From Sphingomonas adhaesiva (lineage in GTDB: Bacteria > Pseudomonadota > Alphaproteobacteria > Sphingomonadales > Sphingomonadaceae): DNA of 64,000 nt. The stretch covers positions 830,501 to 894,500 of the forward strand of contig NZ_JAQIJT010000001.1 of assembly GCF_036946125.1 (NCBI RefSeq), in the 5' to 3' direction. A program made the translations under genes and the position numbers. The notes beneath the pieces were generated by a model. The model worked only from the letters and a program-made list of their open reading frames with translations. It was not told the origin of the DNA and made no database searches. Positions 18,427-29,488 of the stretch are shown here, piece after piece (the first letter of the stretch is position 1; each line of letters begins with the position of its first letter).

Positions 18427-18688
18427 CGAGGTCCGCTCCTGCGATCATCTCCATCGGCAGCAAGTCCACGCCGCGCTGCCAGTTTGCCATAAGCTCGTCC
18501 CGGTGGTCGAGCGCCCATTGCCGCACGATCCGGGCGGCCTTGCGCGGCAGGCTCCCCTGCGTGATCTCGCCATCCTCGATCCGCACGAACGCCTCGAAGC
18601 CCTGGTAGCTTGCATGGAAGTGCGGCGGCGGATGATCGTCGAAATACATCCGGATCACGATGCCGAAGAAGAGGGAAATGACGGGCAT
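18419..18688 (-). CDS. DUF4160 domain protein
   Basis: 89 residues. It starts with MPVISLFFGIVIRMYFDDH and continues PPPHFHASYQGFEAFVRIED, the hallmark of DUF4160, with a His/Asp-rich patch (DDHPPPHFH) that could bind metal. The C-terminal half, AARIVRQWALDHRDEL, is helical. It is translated first in the DUF4160-DUF2442 pair (8-bp overlap) and is probably transcribed from the 110-bp gap at 18689-18800, because nrdB ends there on the same strand. Function unknown. Confidence 0.8.
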   Translation of the reverse strand: MPVISLFFGIVIRMYFDDHPPPHFHASYQGFEAFVRIEDGEITQGSLPRKAARIVRQWALDHRDELMANWQRGVDLLPMEMIAGADLDD

Positions 18689-18800
18689 TTGCGCTGTCTA
18701 TATCAACGAGGTGTCGAGTTTCCCATCTTGTCGGCTTCTGCTGGCAAAGAGATGACCGTGACGCGAGTTATTCTGCGCCAGCGGCAAGAGCGGCGGCACC

Positions 18801-19859
18801 TCACTCCGCCGCCACGCCCGCCCGCGCGAACATGTCGCCGGTTTCCTCGTTCGCGGGGCCGGTCGGCAGTGCGCCGGCCTTCGCCTTGCGGCGCTTGTCG
18901 AACGAATCCCATACGTCGTTCCACTGGCCCCTGGTCGCGGCCTTCGAATATTCCGTCGCGCGCTGTTCGAAGAAATTGGCGTGCTCGACGCCGTTCAGCA
19001 TCGGCGTCAGCCAGGGCAGCGGATGCTCGTCGATCATGTAGATCGGCTTCAGCCCCAATTGTCCCAGTCGCCAGTCGGCGATGAAGCGGATGTACTTCTT
19101 GATCTCCTTGGGCGTCATGCCGTTGACCGGGCCCATTTCGAAGGCGAGGTCGATGAAATTGTCCTCCAGCCGGATCGTCGTCTGGCAGACGTCGGCGATA
19201 TCGTCCTTCACCGCCTTGGTCAGGCACTGGCGCTCGGCGACGAAGGTGTGGAACATCTTGATGATGCCCTCGCAATGCAGGCTCTCGTCGCGGATCGACC
19301 AGGTGACGATCTGCCCCATGCCCTTCATCTTGTTGAAGCGCGGGAAGTTCATCAGCATCGCGAACGACGCGAACAGCTGCACCCCTTCGGTGAAGCCGCC
19401 GAACATCGCGAGCGTGCGCGCGATATCCTCGTCGGTGTCGACGCCGAAATTCTGCATATAGTCATGCTTCTCCTTCATCTCGGCATATTCGAGGAAGGCG
19501 CCATACTCGCTCTCGGGCATGCCGATCGTGTCGAGCAGGTGGCTGTAGGCGGCGATATGGACCGTCTCCATGTTGCTGAACGCGGTCAGCATCATCTTGA
19601 TCTCGGTCGGCTTGAACACGCGGCCGTATTTCTCGTGGTAGCAGTCCTGCACCTCGACATCGGCCTGGGTGAAGAAGCGGAAGATCTGCGTCAGCAGGTT
19701 GCGCTCGTGATCGGACAGCTTCTGCGCCCAGTCGCGGCAATCCTCGCCCAGCGGCACCTCTTCGGGCAGCCAGTGGAGCTGCTGCTGGCGCTTCCAGAAT
19801 TCGAACGCCCAGGGGTATTCGAACGGCTTGTACTGCTTGGATGCTTGGAGGAGGGACAT
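18801..19859 (-). CDS. nrdB: Class I ribonucleoside-diphosphate reductase, radical-generating beta subunit
   Basis: 352 residues. Di-iron ligands are in place: Asp67 (ADVEVQ), Glu98 and His101 (METVHIAAY), Glu158 (TEGVQLF), Glu192 and His195 (RDESLHCEG). Tyr105 corresponds to the stable radical tyrosine of class Ia enzymes. The beta subunit delivers the radical to NrdA for reduction of NDPs to dNDPs. No ATP-cone is fused at the N-terminus. It starts 21 bp after a tiny membrane-protein gene on the same strand. nrdA lies 1.5 kb upstream beyond other genes, so the two are not a simple operon. Confidence 0.95.
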   Translation of the reverse strand: MSLLQASKQYKPFEYPWAFEFWKRQQQLHWLPEEVPLGEDCRDWAQKLSDHERNLLTQIFRFFTQADVEVQDCYHEKYGRVFKPTEIKMMLTAFSNMETVHIAAYSHLLDTIGMPESEYGAFLEYAEMKEKHDYMQNFGVDTDEDIARTLAMFGGFTEGVQLFASFAMLMNFPRFNKMKGMGQIVTWSIRDESLHCEGIIKMFHTFVAERQCLTKAVKDDIADVCQTTIRLEDNFIDLAFEMGPVNGMTPKEIKKYIRFIADWRLGQLGLKPIYMIDEHPLPWLTPMLNGVEHANFFEQRATEYSKAATRGQWNDVWDSFDKRRKAKAGALPTGPANEETGDMFARAGVAAE

Positions 19860-19880
19860 GGGAGGACTCCGACGGCAGGA

Positions 19881-20075
19881 TCAGAAGATCAGGGATGTGA
19901 TGAGGAGGAACCAGGCAAGGGCGATCAGCCCGGCGACCGCGCCGCCGATGCCGAGCGCCGCGTTCAGCGTGTGGCGCGCCCACCGCGAAGAGGGCTCCAG
20001 CCGCCCGGACATGCCGGCCCAGAACAGCAGGGCCGCGATGCCGAGCGCCAGGGCGACGGTGAAGGACGCGCTCAT
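19881..20075 (-). CDS. Small membrane protein, 64 residues
   Basis: Two hydrophobic helices, MSASFTVALALGIAALLFWA and ALGIGGAVAGLIALAWFLLI, separated by a short basic loop with GRLEPSSRWARH. The ATG overlaps the stop of the upstream gene (ATGA), which strongly supports translation. No family recognised. It sits between another small membrane protein and nrdB. Confidence 0.65.
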   Translation of the reverse strand: MSASFTVALALGIAALLFWAGMSGRLEPSSRWARHTLNAALGIGGAVAGLIALAWFLLITSLIF

Positions 20076-20302
20076 GCCGCCACGCTCCACCGCCAGATCG
20101 CGGTGGCGCTCATCGCGAGGACCACGCCGCCCGACAGCGCCATGATGCCGGTCATGCGATAGGCATAGACGCGCCCGGCGCCGAGCGGACGGCGCAGCTG
20201 GAGGAGGAGCCACGCCCCGGCCAGCGACAGGACGGCGGCGACCGCGAACATGATCGCGGCCTGAAGCGGCAGGGTTTCGAGCGCGGGGAACGCGGGCGTC
20301 AT
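20072..20302 (-). CDS. Small membrane protein, 76 residues
   Basis: Hydrophobic segments LQAAIMFAVAAVLSLAGAWL and GIMALSGGVVLAMSATAIW flank a basic loop (RRPLGAGRVYAYR). It is coupled by a 4-bp overlap to the next small membrane-protein gene, which ends 21 bp before nrdB. The three are likely one transcript, divergent from the DUF2171 gene. No known family recognised. Confidence 0.65.
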   Translation of the reverse strand: MTPAFPALETLPLQAAIMFAVAAVLSLAGAWLLLQLRRPLGAGRVYAYRMTGIMALSGGVVLAMSATAIWRWSVAA

Positions 20303-20358
20303 GCGACCAACGCCGTGTTGGCGCGTTGCGCAGGCGGGTTTTGCAAAGGAGAATGACG

Positions 20359-20610
20359 ATGGCCGATGCCAGCCAGATCAAGGAACATGCCGAAGTGATC
20401 GGTGCGGACGGCGTGCATGTCGGCACCGTCGACCATGTTGACGGCGACCGTATCAAGCTGACCAAGAACGATTCGCCCTCGACGCAGGACGGGCAGGGCG
20501 CGAAGCATTATTACATCCCGCTCGGGCTGGTGGCCGAGGTGGAGGGCGACACGGTGCGCCTGTCCGCCACCGCGCAGAACGCGCAGGACATGTTCGAAGA
20601 GGCGGAATGA
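20359..20610 (+). CDS. DUF2171 domain protein
   Basis: 83 residues. IKEHAEVIGADGVHVGTVDH followed by VDGDRIKLTKNDS is the DUF2171 signature, a PRC-barrel-like small beta domain. HYYIPLGLVAEVEGDTVRLS completes the barrel. I choose ATG 20359 because AAAGGAGA lies 7 nt upstream; an ATG at 20353 is too close to that site. Function unknown; such proteins often appear in stress-response settings of sphingomonads and rhizobia. Confidence 0.8.
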   Translation: MADASQIKEHAEVIGADGVHVGTVDHVDGDRIKLTKNDSPSTQDGQGAKHYYIPLGLVAEVEGDTVRLSATAQNAQDMFEEAE

Positions 20611-20757
20611 GATGCGGGCGGCCCCGGATGGCATCGCCATCCGGGGACTCGCCACGGCGGGCAGCGGAGCCGCATCGCGGCTCCGACTGACGGCGTGGCA
20701 CGAGAAGGTGAGGGCGCTGCGGGTCATGCCGTGGCGCCCTTGTTCGTGGGCGGGGCG

Positions 20758-20892
20758 CCCTTCACCCTTCCCACGGCCGATGGCCGCGGGCCCCTTCCCT
20801 CTCCCACAAGGGGAGAGGGCGATGCAGGTCGCCGTCCCTCTCCCCTTGTGGGAGAGGGAGGGAGCGGTCGAAGACCGCGGAAGGGTGAGGGG
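20758..20892. repeat. R2 palindromic repeat, copy a
   Basis: About 135 bp. Left half: CCCTTCACCCTTCCC, GGCCGATGGCCGCGGGCCCC, TTCCCTCTCCCACAAGGGGA/GAGGG. Right half: CCCTCTCCCCTTGTGGGAGA/GGG, then GGAGCGGTCGAAGACCGCGG and AAGGGTGAGGGGGG. Other copies are at 21261-21395, 47717-47850 (inside truB) and a half copy at 50881-50939. Confidence 0.85.
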
Positions 20893-20900
20893 GGCGTGGG

Positions 20901-21269
20901 TCACGGGCGGCCGTCTTCGACGAGCGCGTGCGCGATCGACGCTAGAACCGCGTCGATCATCTGCATCACCTCTGCGTTCGTGAAACGGATCACCCGATAG
21001 CCTTCGTCAGTCAGGAAGCGCGTCCGCGCCTCGTCGGTTGCAATGCGTGTCGCGTGGTCGTCGCCGTCGACTTCGACGATCAGCCTGGCGCCGTGCGAGC
21101 AGAAGTCCGCGTGGTACGGGCCTAGCGGCACCTGTCGGCGGAACTTCGTCTCGGGCAGCGATTGGCGGAGCACGTGCCAGAGGCGTCGTTCGGGCTCGCC
21201 GGCCTCCCGGCGGAGGCGGCGCGAGCGGACGACGGTGTCGGCGGCGAGGTTGCCGCGCCTCCCCCTCAC
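20901..21269 (-). CDS. DUF559 endonuclease-like protein in repeat-flanked cassette
   Basis: 122 residues if started at GTG 21269. The DUF559 pattern is EPERRLWHVLR, KFRRQVPLGPYHADF, LIVEVDGDDHAT and RTRFLTDEGYRVIRFTNAEV. ADF and EVD supply the acidic residues of a PD-(D/E)XK/Vsr-like active site. The frame remains open to 21407, but that part is repeat R2 read through (peptides PSPTRGEG, PSPLVGEG). GTG 21269 is preceded by GGAAGG, also from the repeat. Same strand as nrdA, 9 bp from repeat R2 copy a at its 3' end. Role unknown. Confidence 0.75.
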   Translation of the reverse strand: MRGRRGNLAADTVVRSRRLRREAGEPERRLWHVLRQSLPETKFRRQVPLGPYHADFCSHGARLIVEVDGDDHATRIATDEARTRFLTDEGYRVIRFTNAEVMQMIDAVLASIAHALVEDGRP

Positions 21270-21395
21270 CCTTCCCACGGCCTGCGGCCGCGGGCCCCTT
21301 CCCTCTCCCACAAGGGGAGAGGGAGAGCAGTCCCCGTGCCCCTCTCCCCTTGTGGGAGAGGGACGGAGCGCCGGAGGCGCGGAAGGGTGAGGGGG
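21261..21395. repeat. R2 palindromic repeat, copy b
   Basis: Same A-A' structure as copy a: CCCCCTCACCCTTCCC, GGCCTGCGGCCGCGGGCCCC, the ACAAGGGGAGAGGG half, then CCCTCTCCCC/TTGTGGGAGAGGG and GGAAGGGTGAGGGGG. It overlaps the start of the DUF559 gene and ends 22 bp from the nrdA stop. Confidence 0.85.
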
Positions 21396-21416
21396 CGTCC
21401 CCGTCATCGCCTCACC

Positions 21417-23324
21417 TCATTGGCAAGCGAGACACTCGTCATAGTCCGTGCTCTCGCCGAATTCGTACTTCGGCTTCTCGATCGTATTGTCGTTCTCCAC
21501 GCCCCCGGCGAAGCCCGCACGCTGGACCGACTTCGAGCGGAGATAGTAGAGCGACTTGATGCCCAGTTCCCACGCGCGATAGTGGAGCATCAGCAGGTCC
21601 CACTTCTCGACGTCGGCGGGGATGAACAGGTTGAGCGATTGCGCCTGGTCGATGAAGGGCGTGCGGTCGCCCGCCAGTTCGAGCAGCCAGCGCTGGTCGA
21701 TCTCGAACGAGGTCTTGTAGCAGTCCTTCTCCTCCTGCGTGAGGAAGTCGAGATGCTGGACCGAGCCGCCGTGCTCCAGGATCGAATTCCACACGGTGTC
21801 GGAATTCTTGCTCTTCTCGATCAGCAGCTTTTCGAGATACGGGTTCTTGACCGAGAAACTGCCCGACAGCGTCTTGTGGGTGTAGATATTGGCCGGGATC
21901 GGTTCGATGCAGGCGCTGGTGCCGCCGCAGATGATGCTGATCGACGCGGTCGGCGCGATCGCCATCTTGCAGGAGAAGCGCTCCATCACCCCCATGTCGG
22001 CGGCGTCGGGGCAGGGGCCGCGCTCCTGCGCGAGCATCATCGACGCCTCGTTCACCTGCGCGTTGACGTGGCGGAAGATGCGCAGGTTCCAGCTCTTGGC
22101 CATCGCCCCCTCGAACGGCAGCCCGCGCGCCTGGAGGAAGGAGTGGAAGCCCATGACGCCCAGGCCCACCGAGCGCTCGCGCGCGGCGCTGTAGGCGGCA
22201 CGCTCCATGCCGGGCTCGTGACGGTCGATATAATCCTGCAGCACGTTGTCGAGGAAGCGCATCACGTCCTCGATGAAGCCCTTCTCGTCCTTCCACTCGT
22301 CCCACGTCTCGAGGTTGAGCGAGGACAGGCAGCAGACCGCGGTGCGATCGTTGCCGAGATGGTCGCGCCCCGTGGGCAGCGTGATCTCGCTGCACAGGTT
22401 CGACGTCGACACCTTCAGGCCCAGCTCGCGGTGGTGCTTGGGCATGTTGCGGTTCACATGATCGGCGAAGACGATGTACGGCTCGCCGGTGGCCAGCCGC
22501 GTCTCGACCAGCTTCTGGAACAGCGCGCGCGCATCGACCTTGCCGCGGACCGACTGGTCCTTCGGGCTCTTGAGCTCCCATTCCGCGCCGTCGCGCACCG
22601 CCTCCATGAAGGCGTCGGGGATGAGGACGCCGTGGTGGAGGTTGAGCGCCTTGCGGTTGAAGTCGCCCGAGGGCTTGCGGATCTCCAGGAACTCCTCGAT
22701 CTCCGGGTGCGAGATGTCGAGGTAGCAGGCGGCCGAGCCGCGGCGCAGCGACCCCTGCGAGATCGCGAGGGTGAGCGAATCCATCACGCGGACGAAGGGG
22801 ATGATGCCGCTGGTCTTGCCGTTCAGGCCGACCGGCTCGCCGATGCCGCGGACGTTGCCCCAATAGGTGCCGATGCCGCCCCCGCGCGAGGCGAGCCAGA
22901 CATTCTCGTTCCAGGTGTCGACGATGCCGTTGAGGCTGTCGGGGACCGAATTGAGATAGCAGGAAATCGGCAGGCCGCGGCCGGTGCCGCCGTTCGAGAG
23001 CACCGGCGTCGCGGGCATGAACCACAGCCGCGAGATATAGTCGTAGATGCGCTGCGCGTGCGCGGCATCGTCGGCATAGGCCGAGGCGACGCGGACGAAC
23101 AGGTCCTGATAGCTCTCGCCCGGGAGCAGATAGCGGTCCTGGAGCGTCTCCTTGCCGAAATCGGTCAGCAGCGCGTCGCGGCCGTGGTCGACCTCGACCG
23201 GATACGGCTTGTTCAGCGCGCCCTGCGTGGTGGTCGCGCCGGTCGTGTCCGGGCCCGCGGTCTGGGTTGCCGCCTCGATCGTGTCGGTGGTCATCGCCTC
23301 GCCGTCCGTTCCTCTGAAATCCAT
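21417..23324 (-). CDS. nrdA: Class I ribonucleoside-diphosphate reductase, catalytic alpha subunit
   Basis: 635 residues, shorter than E. coli NrdA (761). Active-site residues are visible: Cys122 (LPISCYL), Cys311 and Glu313 (NLCSEITLP), Cys331/332 (AVCCLSSLNLE), and the C-terminal redox pair Cys631/Cys634 (ECLACQ). The N-terminal ATP-cone that confers dATP inhibition is not present; the protein begins with a short linker. It reduces NDPs together with NrdB. A second ATG at 23294 (MTTDTIEAA) is also plausible. Repeat R2 and a DUF559 gene follow directly. Confidence 0.95.
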   Translation of the reverse strand: MDFRGTDGEAMTTDTIEAATQTAGPDTTGATTTQGALNKPYPVEVDHGRDALLTDFGKETLQDRYLLPGESYQDLFVRVASAYADDAAHAQRIYDYISRLWFMPATPVLSNGGTGRGLPISCYLNSVPDSLNGIVDTWNENVWLASRGGGIGTYWGNVRGIGEPVGLNGKTSGIIPFVRVMDSLTLAISQGSLRRGSAACYLDISHPEIEEFLEIRKPSGDFNRKALNLHHGVLIPDAFMEAVRDGAEWELKSPKDQSVRGKVDARALFQKLVETRLATGEPYIVFADHVNRNMPKHHRELGLKVSTSNLCSEITLPTGRDHLGNDRTAVCCLSSLNLETWDEWKDEKGFIEDVMRFLDNVLQDYIDRHEPGMERAAYSAARERSVGLGVMGFHSFLQARGLPFEGAMAKSWNLRIFRHVNAQVNEASMMLAQERGPCPDAADMGVMERFSCKMAIAPTASISIICGGTSACIEPIPANIYTHKTLSGSFSVKNPYLEKLLIEKSKNSDTVWNSILEHGGSVQHLDFLTQEEKDCYKTSFEIDQRWLLELAGDRTPFIDQAQSLNLFIPADVEKWDLLMLHYRAWELGIKSLYYLRSKSVQRAGFAGGVENDNTIEKPKYEFGESTDYDECLACQ

Positions 23325-23819
23325 GCCCGCCTACGCTCCCGCGTTCCTGTATCGTTCGCGAATCGGGTGCTGGCCCGATCCTACAAGCTCTTAGAACAAA
23401 ACGGGAATAAAAAGGTCGCGCCGACCGTTTGCCTTCCCGTCGCGGCGGGATGCCCGCCGGCGTCGTTCTACCACATCTGGGTCCGCCGATCGGCGTGACG
23501 ACTAGTGATTGTGTCAGTTTGGCGAACGGCACAAGACGGTAAAAGGGTCCGCAACCGGCTCTACCCCATAGGGATGAGGGGGCGGCGGGCAGGCGACGCG
23601 TGGACTTCCGCGGGGTTCAGCGATTGCAAGGGAACGGGGCGCGAACGCAAATATTTTGGAGACGCGGCGAGGCGGGCCCTGTCGGCGGTGGGGCGGGGGG
23701 CGGCCAGGCATGCGGAATAAGCGGGACCCCGGGTCAAGCCCGGGGTGACAATGGGGAGAGGGTGGGCGGGGTGTGTGCGGAACGGTGGAGGCCGGAACGG
23801 GTCCGGCATGACGGAAAGG
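23325..23819. other. nrdA upstream region and repeat
   Basis: 495 bp without a gene. It should carry the nrdA promoter on the minus strand. I looked for paired NrdR boxes and saw none convincing. A CGGGACCCCGGGTCAAGCCC/GGGGTGACA palindrome lies at about 23722-23750, close to the 3' end of the dioxygenase gene, and may act as its terminator. Confidence 0.45.
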
Positions 23820-24587
23820 TCAGCGACGGCCCTTGATGGCGCGCCGGACCTTCGGCTTCGCCCGGGAGACGGCGGCGGCGGCCGGGGGCACGTAGCCGAC
23901 CGGGCCCATCCACGCGCGCTCGCGGAACCACTTGGTGACGATGTACTTGTCGCCGCGGATCACCGGCTTGCCCTGGTGCAGCGTGTAGCGATTGGGCTTG
24001 CCGTCGGGGCCGATGTTGTTCCAGCACACCGCCATCCCGCGCGTCGGCACGAATTCGTGCTGGAGATAGTGGAAGCCGGTCTCGCCGCCTTCCTCCGGCT
24101 CGTTGAGGTAGATCATCGCGGTCCAGGTGCGGTTGCCGCAGCGGTGGCGGTTGCTGGCGGTGTCGGGGTGGTGATCCTCGAAATAGTCGTGGTGCAGCTT
24201 GAACTCCTGCCCCACGGCATAGCGCTGGCCCTGGATCGGCTCGCCGCAGCCGGGCGGGATGCCGAGCAGCATCGACAGCCGCAGGTCGAGCAGCTGGACG
24301 ACGGGGGTGGTGTTGTCGAACACGCACGTCTCGCTGGTGCGCGCGCCGGCATCGCCGTAGGCGACGCGCGACGGCTCCTTGTTGGCGTCGATGTAGCGCA
24401 TCAGGATGTCGCATTCCTCGGGCGCGAGGAAATCGGGCATGGTCCACAATTCGACATGCGGGCTGGGGAAGCGCTGCGCCCCCATGAAACGCGTCGCGCG
24501 CAGCATGTCCCCGGTGATGAGCGACGCCATCGACGCGCCGGGAGAAGTGGCGCCGGCATCGGCGGCGATCGGTTGCTGGACAGTCAC
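23820..24587 (-). CDS. 2-oxoglutarate/Fe(II) dioxygenase, prolyl 4-hydroxylase type
   Basis: 255 residues. The jelly-roll iron site is complete: His132-x-Asp134 (KLHHDYFED) and His204 (YTLHQGKPV), with Lys214 (RGDKYIVTKWFRE) for 2-oxoglutarate. TAMIYLNEPEEGGETGF is typical of the P4H alpha-subunit family. It would hydroxylate a prolyl or other substrate using O2 and 2-oxoglutarate; the target is unknown. The C-terminus is basic (SRAKPKVRRAIKGRR), which might bind nucleic acid or membrane (inference). No signal peptide. Confidence 0.88.
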   Translation of the reverse strand: MTVQQPIAADAGATSPGASMASLITGDMLRATRFMGAQRFPSPHVELWTMPDFLAPEECDILMRYIDANKEPSRVAYGDAGARTSETCVFDNTTPVVQLLDLRLSMLLGIPPGCGEPIQGQRYAVGQEFKLHHDYFEDHHPDTASNRHRCGNRTWTAMIYLNEPEEGGETGFHYLQHEFVPTRGMAVCWNNIGPDGKPNRYTLHQGKPVIRGDKYIVTKWFRERAWMGPVGYVPPAAAAVSRAKPKVRRAIKGRR

Positions 24588-24660
24588 GCGCTATCTCCGT
24601 CGCGGTCGCATCGCGCGACCGTCGTCCACCGGACGGTAAGCGAACAGGGTAAAGCGGGCG

Positions 24661-27393
<2,733 letters not shown>

Positions 27394-27466
27394 GGAATAC
27401 TGTTAGGCGGCGGGTGGTTACGGAAGGGTTTGCGGGCGGCGCGGCCACGATCTACAGCATCGCGCC

Positions 27467-28990
27467 ATGACGACGACGATCCGCGAAGCCGACCTGATCG
27501 AGAGCGTGGCCGATGCGCTCCAGTTCATCAGCTACTACCACCCGATGGATTACATCCGCGCGCTGGGCGATGCGTACGAGGCAGAGCAGGGCCCCGCGGC
27601 GAAGGATGCGATCGCGCAGATCCTGACCAACAGCCGGATGTGCGCGGAGGGGCATCGCCCGATCTGCCAGGACACCGGCATCGTCAACGTGTTCGTCAAA
27701 TGGGGCATGGACTGCCGTCTGGACGTGACCACCCGCTCGCTGCAGGAGGTCGTCGACGAGGGCGTACGCCGCGCGTACCTGCACCCCGAGAACAAGCTGC
27801 GCGCCTCGGTACTGGCGGACCCGGCCTTCACCCGGCGCAACACGCGCGACAACACCCCTTGCGTCCTGCACGTCGAGATGGTGCCGGGTGCCAAGGTATC
27901 GGTCGACGTCGCGGCCAAGGGCGGCGGGTCGGAGAACAAGTCGAAGTTCAAGATGATGAACCCCAGCGATTCGATCGTCGACTGGGTGGTCGAGATGCTG
28001 CCGCAGATGGGCGCGGGCTGGTGCCCGCCGGGCATGCTGGGGATCGGCATCGGCGGGACCGCGGAGCATTGCGTGCTGCTCGCCAAGCAGGCGCTGATGG
28101 AGCCGATCGACATGGGGCCGCTGAAGGCGCGCGGCCCCCGCAACGACATCGAGGCGCTGCGCATCGAGATCTTCGACAAGGTCAACGCGCTCGGCATCGG
28201 CGCGCAGGGGCTGGGCGGGCTCTCGACGATCCTGGACGTGAAGATCAAGGACGCGCCGTGCCACGCGGCAGGCAAGCCGGTGGCGATGATCCCCAATTGC
28301 GCCGCGACGCGCCACGCGCATTTCACGCTCGACGGATCGGGCCCCGCCTATCTGGAGGCGCCCAAGCTCGACGAATGGCCCGACGTCCACTGGACGCCCG
28401 ACAAGGCCGCGATCCGCGTCGATCTCGACACGCTGACGCCGGAGGTGGTGCAGGGCTGGAAGCAGGGCGACCGGCTGCTGCTGAGCGGCAAGATGCTGAC
28501 CGGGCGCGATGCCGCGCACAAGCGCATCGCCGACATGCTGGCGGCGGGCGAGCCGCTGCCGGTCGAGTTCAAGGGCCGCGTGATCTATTACGTCGGGCCG
28601 GTCGACCCGGTGGGCGAGGAAGTGGTCGGCCCGGCGGGGCCGACGACGGCGACGCGGATGGACAAGTTCATGCGCATGATGCTCGACCAGGGCCTGCTCG
28701 CCTGCGTCGGCAAGGCCGAGCGCGGCCCCGCCGCGACCGACGCGATCCGCGATGCGAAGAGCGCGTATCTGATGGCGGTGGGCGGCGCGGCCTATCTGGT
28801 CGCGCGCGCGATCAAGGGCAGCAGGGTCGTCGGGTTCGAGGATTTGGGGATGGAGGCGATCTACGAGTTCGAGGTCAGCGACTTCCCCGTCACGGTCGCG
28901 GTCGACAGCGAGGGCAACAACGTCCACCAGCTCGCCCCGCTGGTATGGCGCGAGAAGATCGCGAAGGAAGGGCTGCTGGTCGGGGTGTGA
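27467..28990 (+). CDS. fumA: Fumarate hydratase class I ([4Fe-4S])
   Basis: 507 residues, full length for the single-chain class I fumarase. It hydrates fumarate to malate in the TCA cycle. Cluster cysteines are Cys67 (PICQDTG), Cys186 (GWCPPGMLGIG) and Cys278 (PNCAATRH). The C-terminal beta domain has PVGEEVVGPAGPTTATRMD. ATG 27467 is the first start after the divergent c-di-GMP gene, with 73 bp between the two genes. Single-gene unit. The oxygen-sensitive class I form is the main fumarase in many alphaproteobacteria. Confidence 0.95.
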   Translation: MTTTIREADLIESVADALQFISYYHPMDYIRALGDAYEAEQGPAAKDAIAQILTNSRMCAEGHRPICQDTGIVNVFVKWGMDCRLDVTTRSLQEVVDEGVRRAYLHPENKLRASVLADPAFTRRNTRDNTPCVLHVEMVPGAKVSVDVAAKGGGSENKSKFKMMNPSDSIVDWVVEMLPQMGAGWCPPGMLGIGIGGTAEHCVLLAKQALMEPIDMGPLKARGPRNDIEALRIEIFDKVNALGIGAQGLGGLSTILDVKIKDAPCHAAGKPVAMIPNCAATRHAHFTLDGSGPAYLEAPKLDEWPDVHWTPDKAAIRVDLDTLTPEVVQGWKQGDRLLLSGKMLTGRDAAHKRIADMLAAGEPLPVEFKGRVIYYVGPVDPVGEEVVGPAGPTTATRMDKFMRMMLDQGLLACVGKAERGPAATDAIRDAKSAYLMAVGGAAYLVARAIKGSRVVGFEDLGMEAIYEFEVSDFPVTVAVDSEGNNVHQLAPLVWREKIAKEGLLVGV

Positions 28991-29012
28991 GGGGAAAGTC
29001 TGACCTTATCAG

Positions 29013-29438
29013 CTATCGTGCCGGTCGAACGCCGATGTCCTCGTAAAATCGCAGCAGATATCCGTCGGGATCGGCAACCACGAACCGGCGGTTGCCGCGC
29101 TCTATGTCGCCTTGGCGATACCAGCGATCTTCGAGCGGTACGACGATCGCGAGGCCTGCGCCGCGTGAACGGTCATGGCATCCGGTCACGCCCGCCATGC
29201 GTAATTGGAAGTTGACGCCGCGGCCGTGAGGGCGCTCGAGGGGGGCGGTGCGAAAACGACGGCCCGGCCCGTTCGATTGCTGGAGCATCAGGTGAGCCGC
29301 GCCGAGCGCAAGATTGGCAAACGCTTCTTCCGGTCGTTCCGCCATCACTCGAAAACCGAAAACGGTGCGATAGATCGTAACGGATGCGGCAAAGTCCGTT
29401 ACGTCGATCTCGGGGACGAGCGCGGGCGTGTCGATCAT
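29013..29438 (-). CDS. VOC-superfamily (glyoxalase/bleomycin-resistance-like) protein
   Basis: 141 residues, one two-module VOC domain: LVPEIDVTDFAASVTIYRTV (first strand and helix), then ANLALGAAHLMLQQ and the ending FVVADPDGYLLRFYEDIG. Proteins of this kind bind bleomycin-type drugs or act as small metalloenzymes. The classical metal-binding His of glyoxalase I is not evident, so a binding role is possible. GC content is somewhat lower than in neighbours. Convergent with fumA (22 bp apart). Confidence 0.8.
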   Translation of the reverse strand: MIDTPALVPEIDVTDFAASVTIYRTVFGFRVMAERPEEAFANLALGAAHLMLQQSNGPGRRFRTAPLERPHGRGVNFQLRMAGVTGCHDRSRGAGLAIVVPLEDRWYRQGDIERGNRRFVVADPDGYLLRFYEDIGVRPAR

Positions 29439-29488
29439 CCTGCATCATACCATCGCTAAATGGTGCGCGCGATCCGAACCACGTTCGC

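Larger units (their letters stand above)
20758..21395. mobile_element. Candidate repeat-flanked nuclease cassette 2 (R2 - DUF559 gene - R2)
   Basis: A DUF559 gene on the minus strand lies between two full copies of the long palindromic repeat R2 (20758-20892 and 21261-21395). Each R2 is itself an inverted repeat A-A', so the gene is immediately flanked by inverted halves. The unit sits between nrdA and the convergent DUF2171 gene. The likely GTG start lies inside the right-hand repeat. Mobility is inferred from layout. Confidence 0.5.

Noticed and set aside
21270..21407. Longer N-terminus for the second DUF559 protein
   Set aside because: The added residues are the R2 repeat in translation (PSPTRGEG, PSPLVGEG), found also in the truB insert, so not part of the domain.
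23325..23505. NrdR boxes upstream of nrdA
   Set aside because: No pair of sites resembling the NrdR consensus was found by eye.
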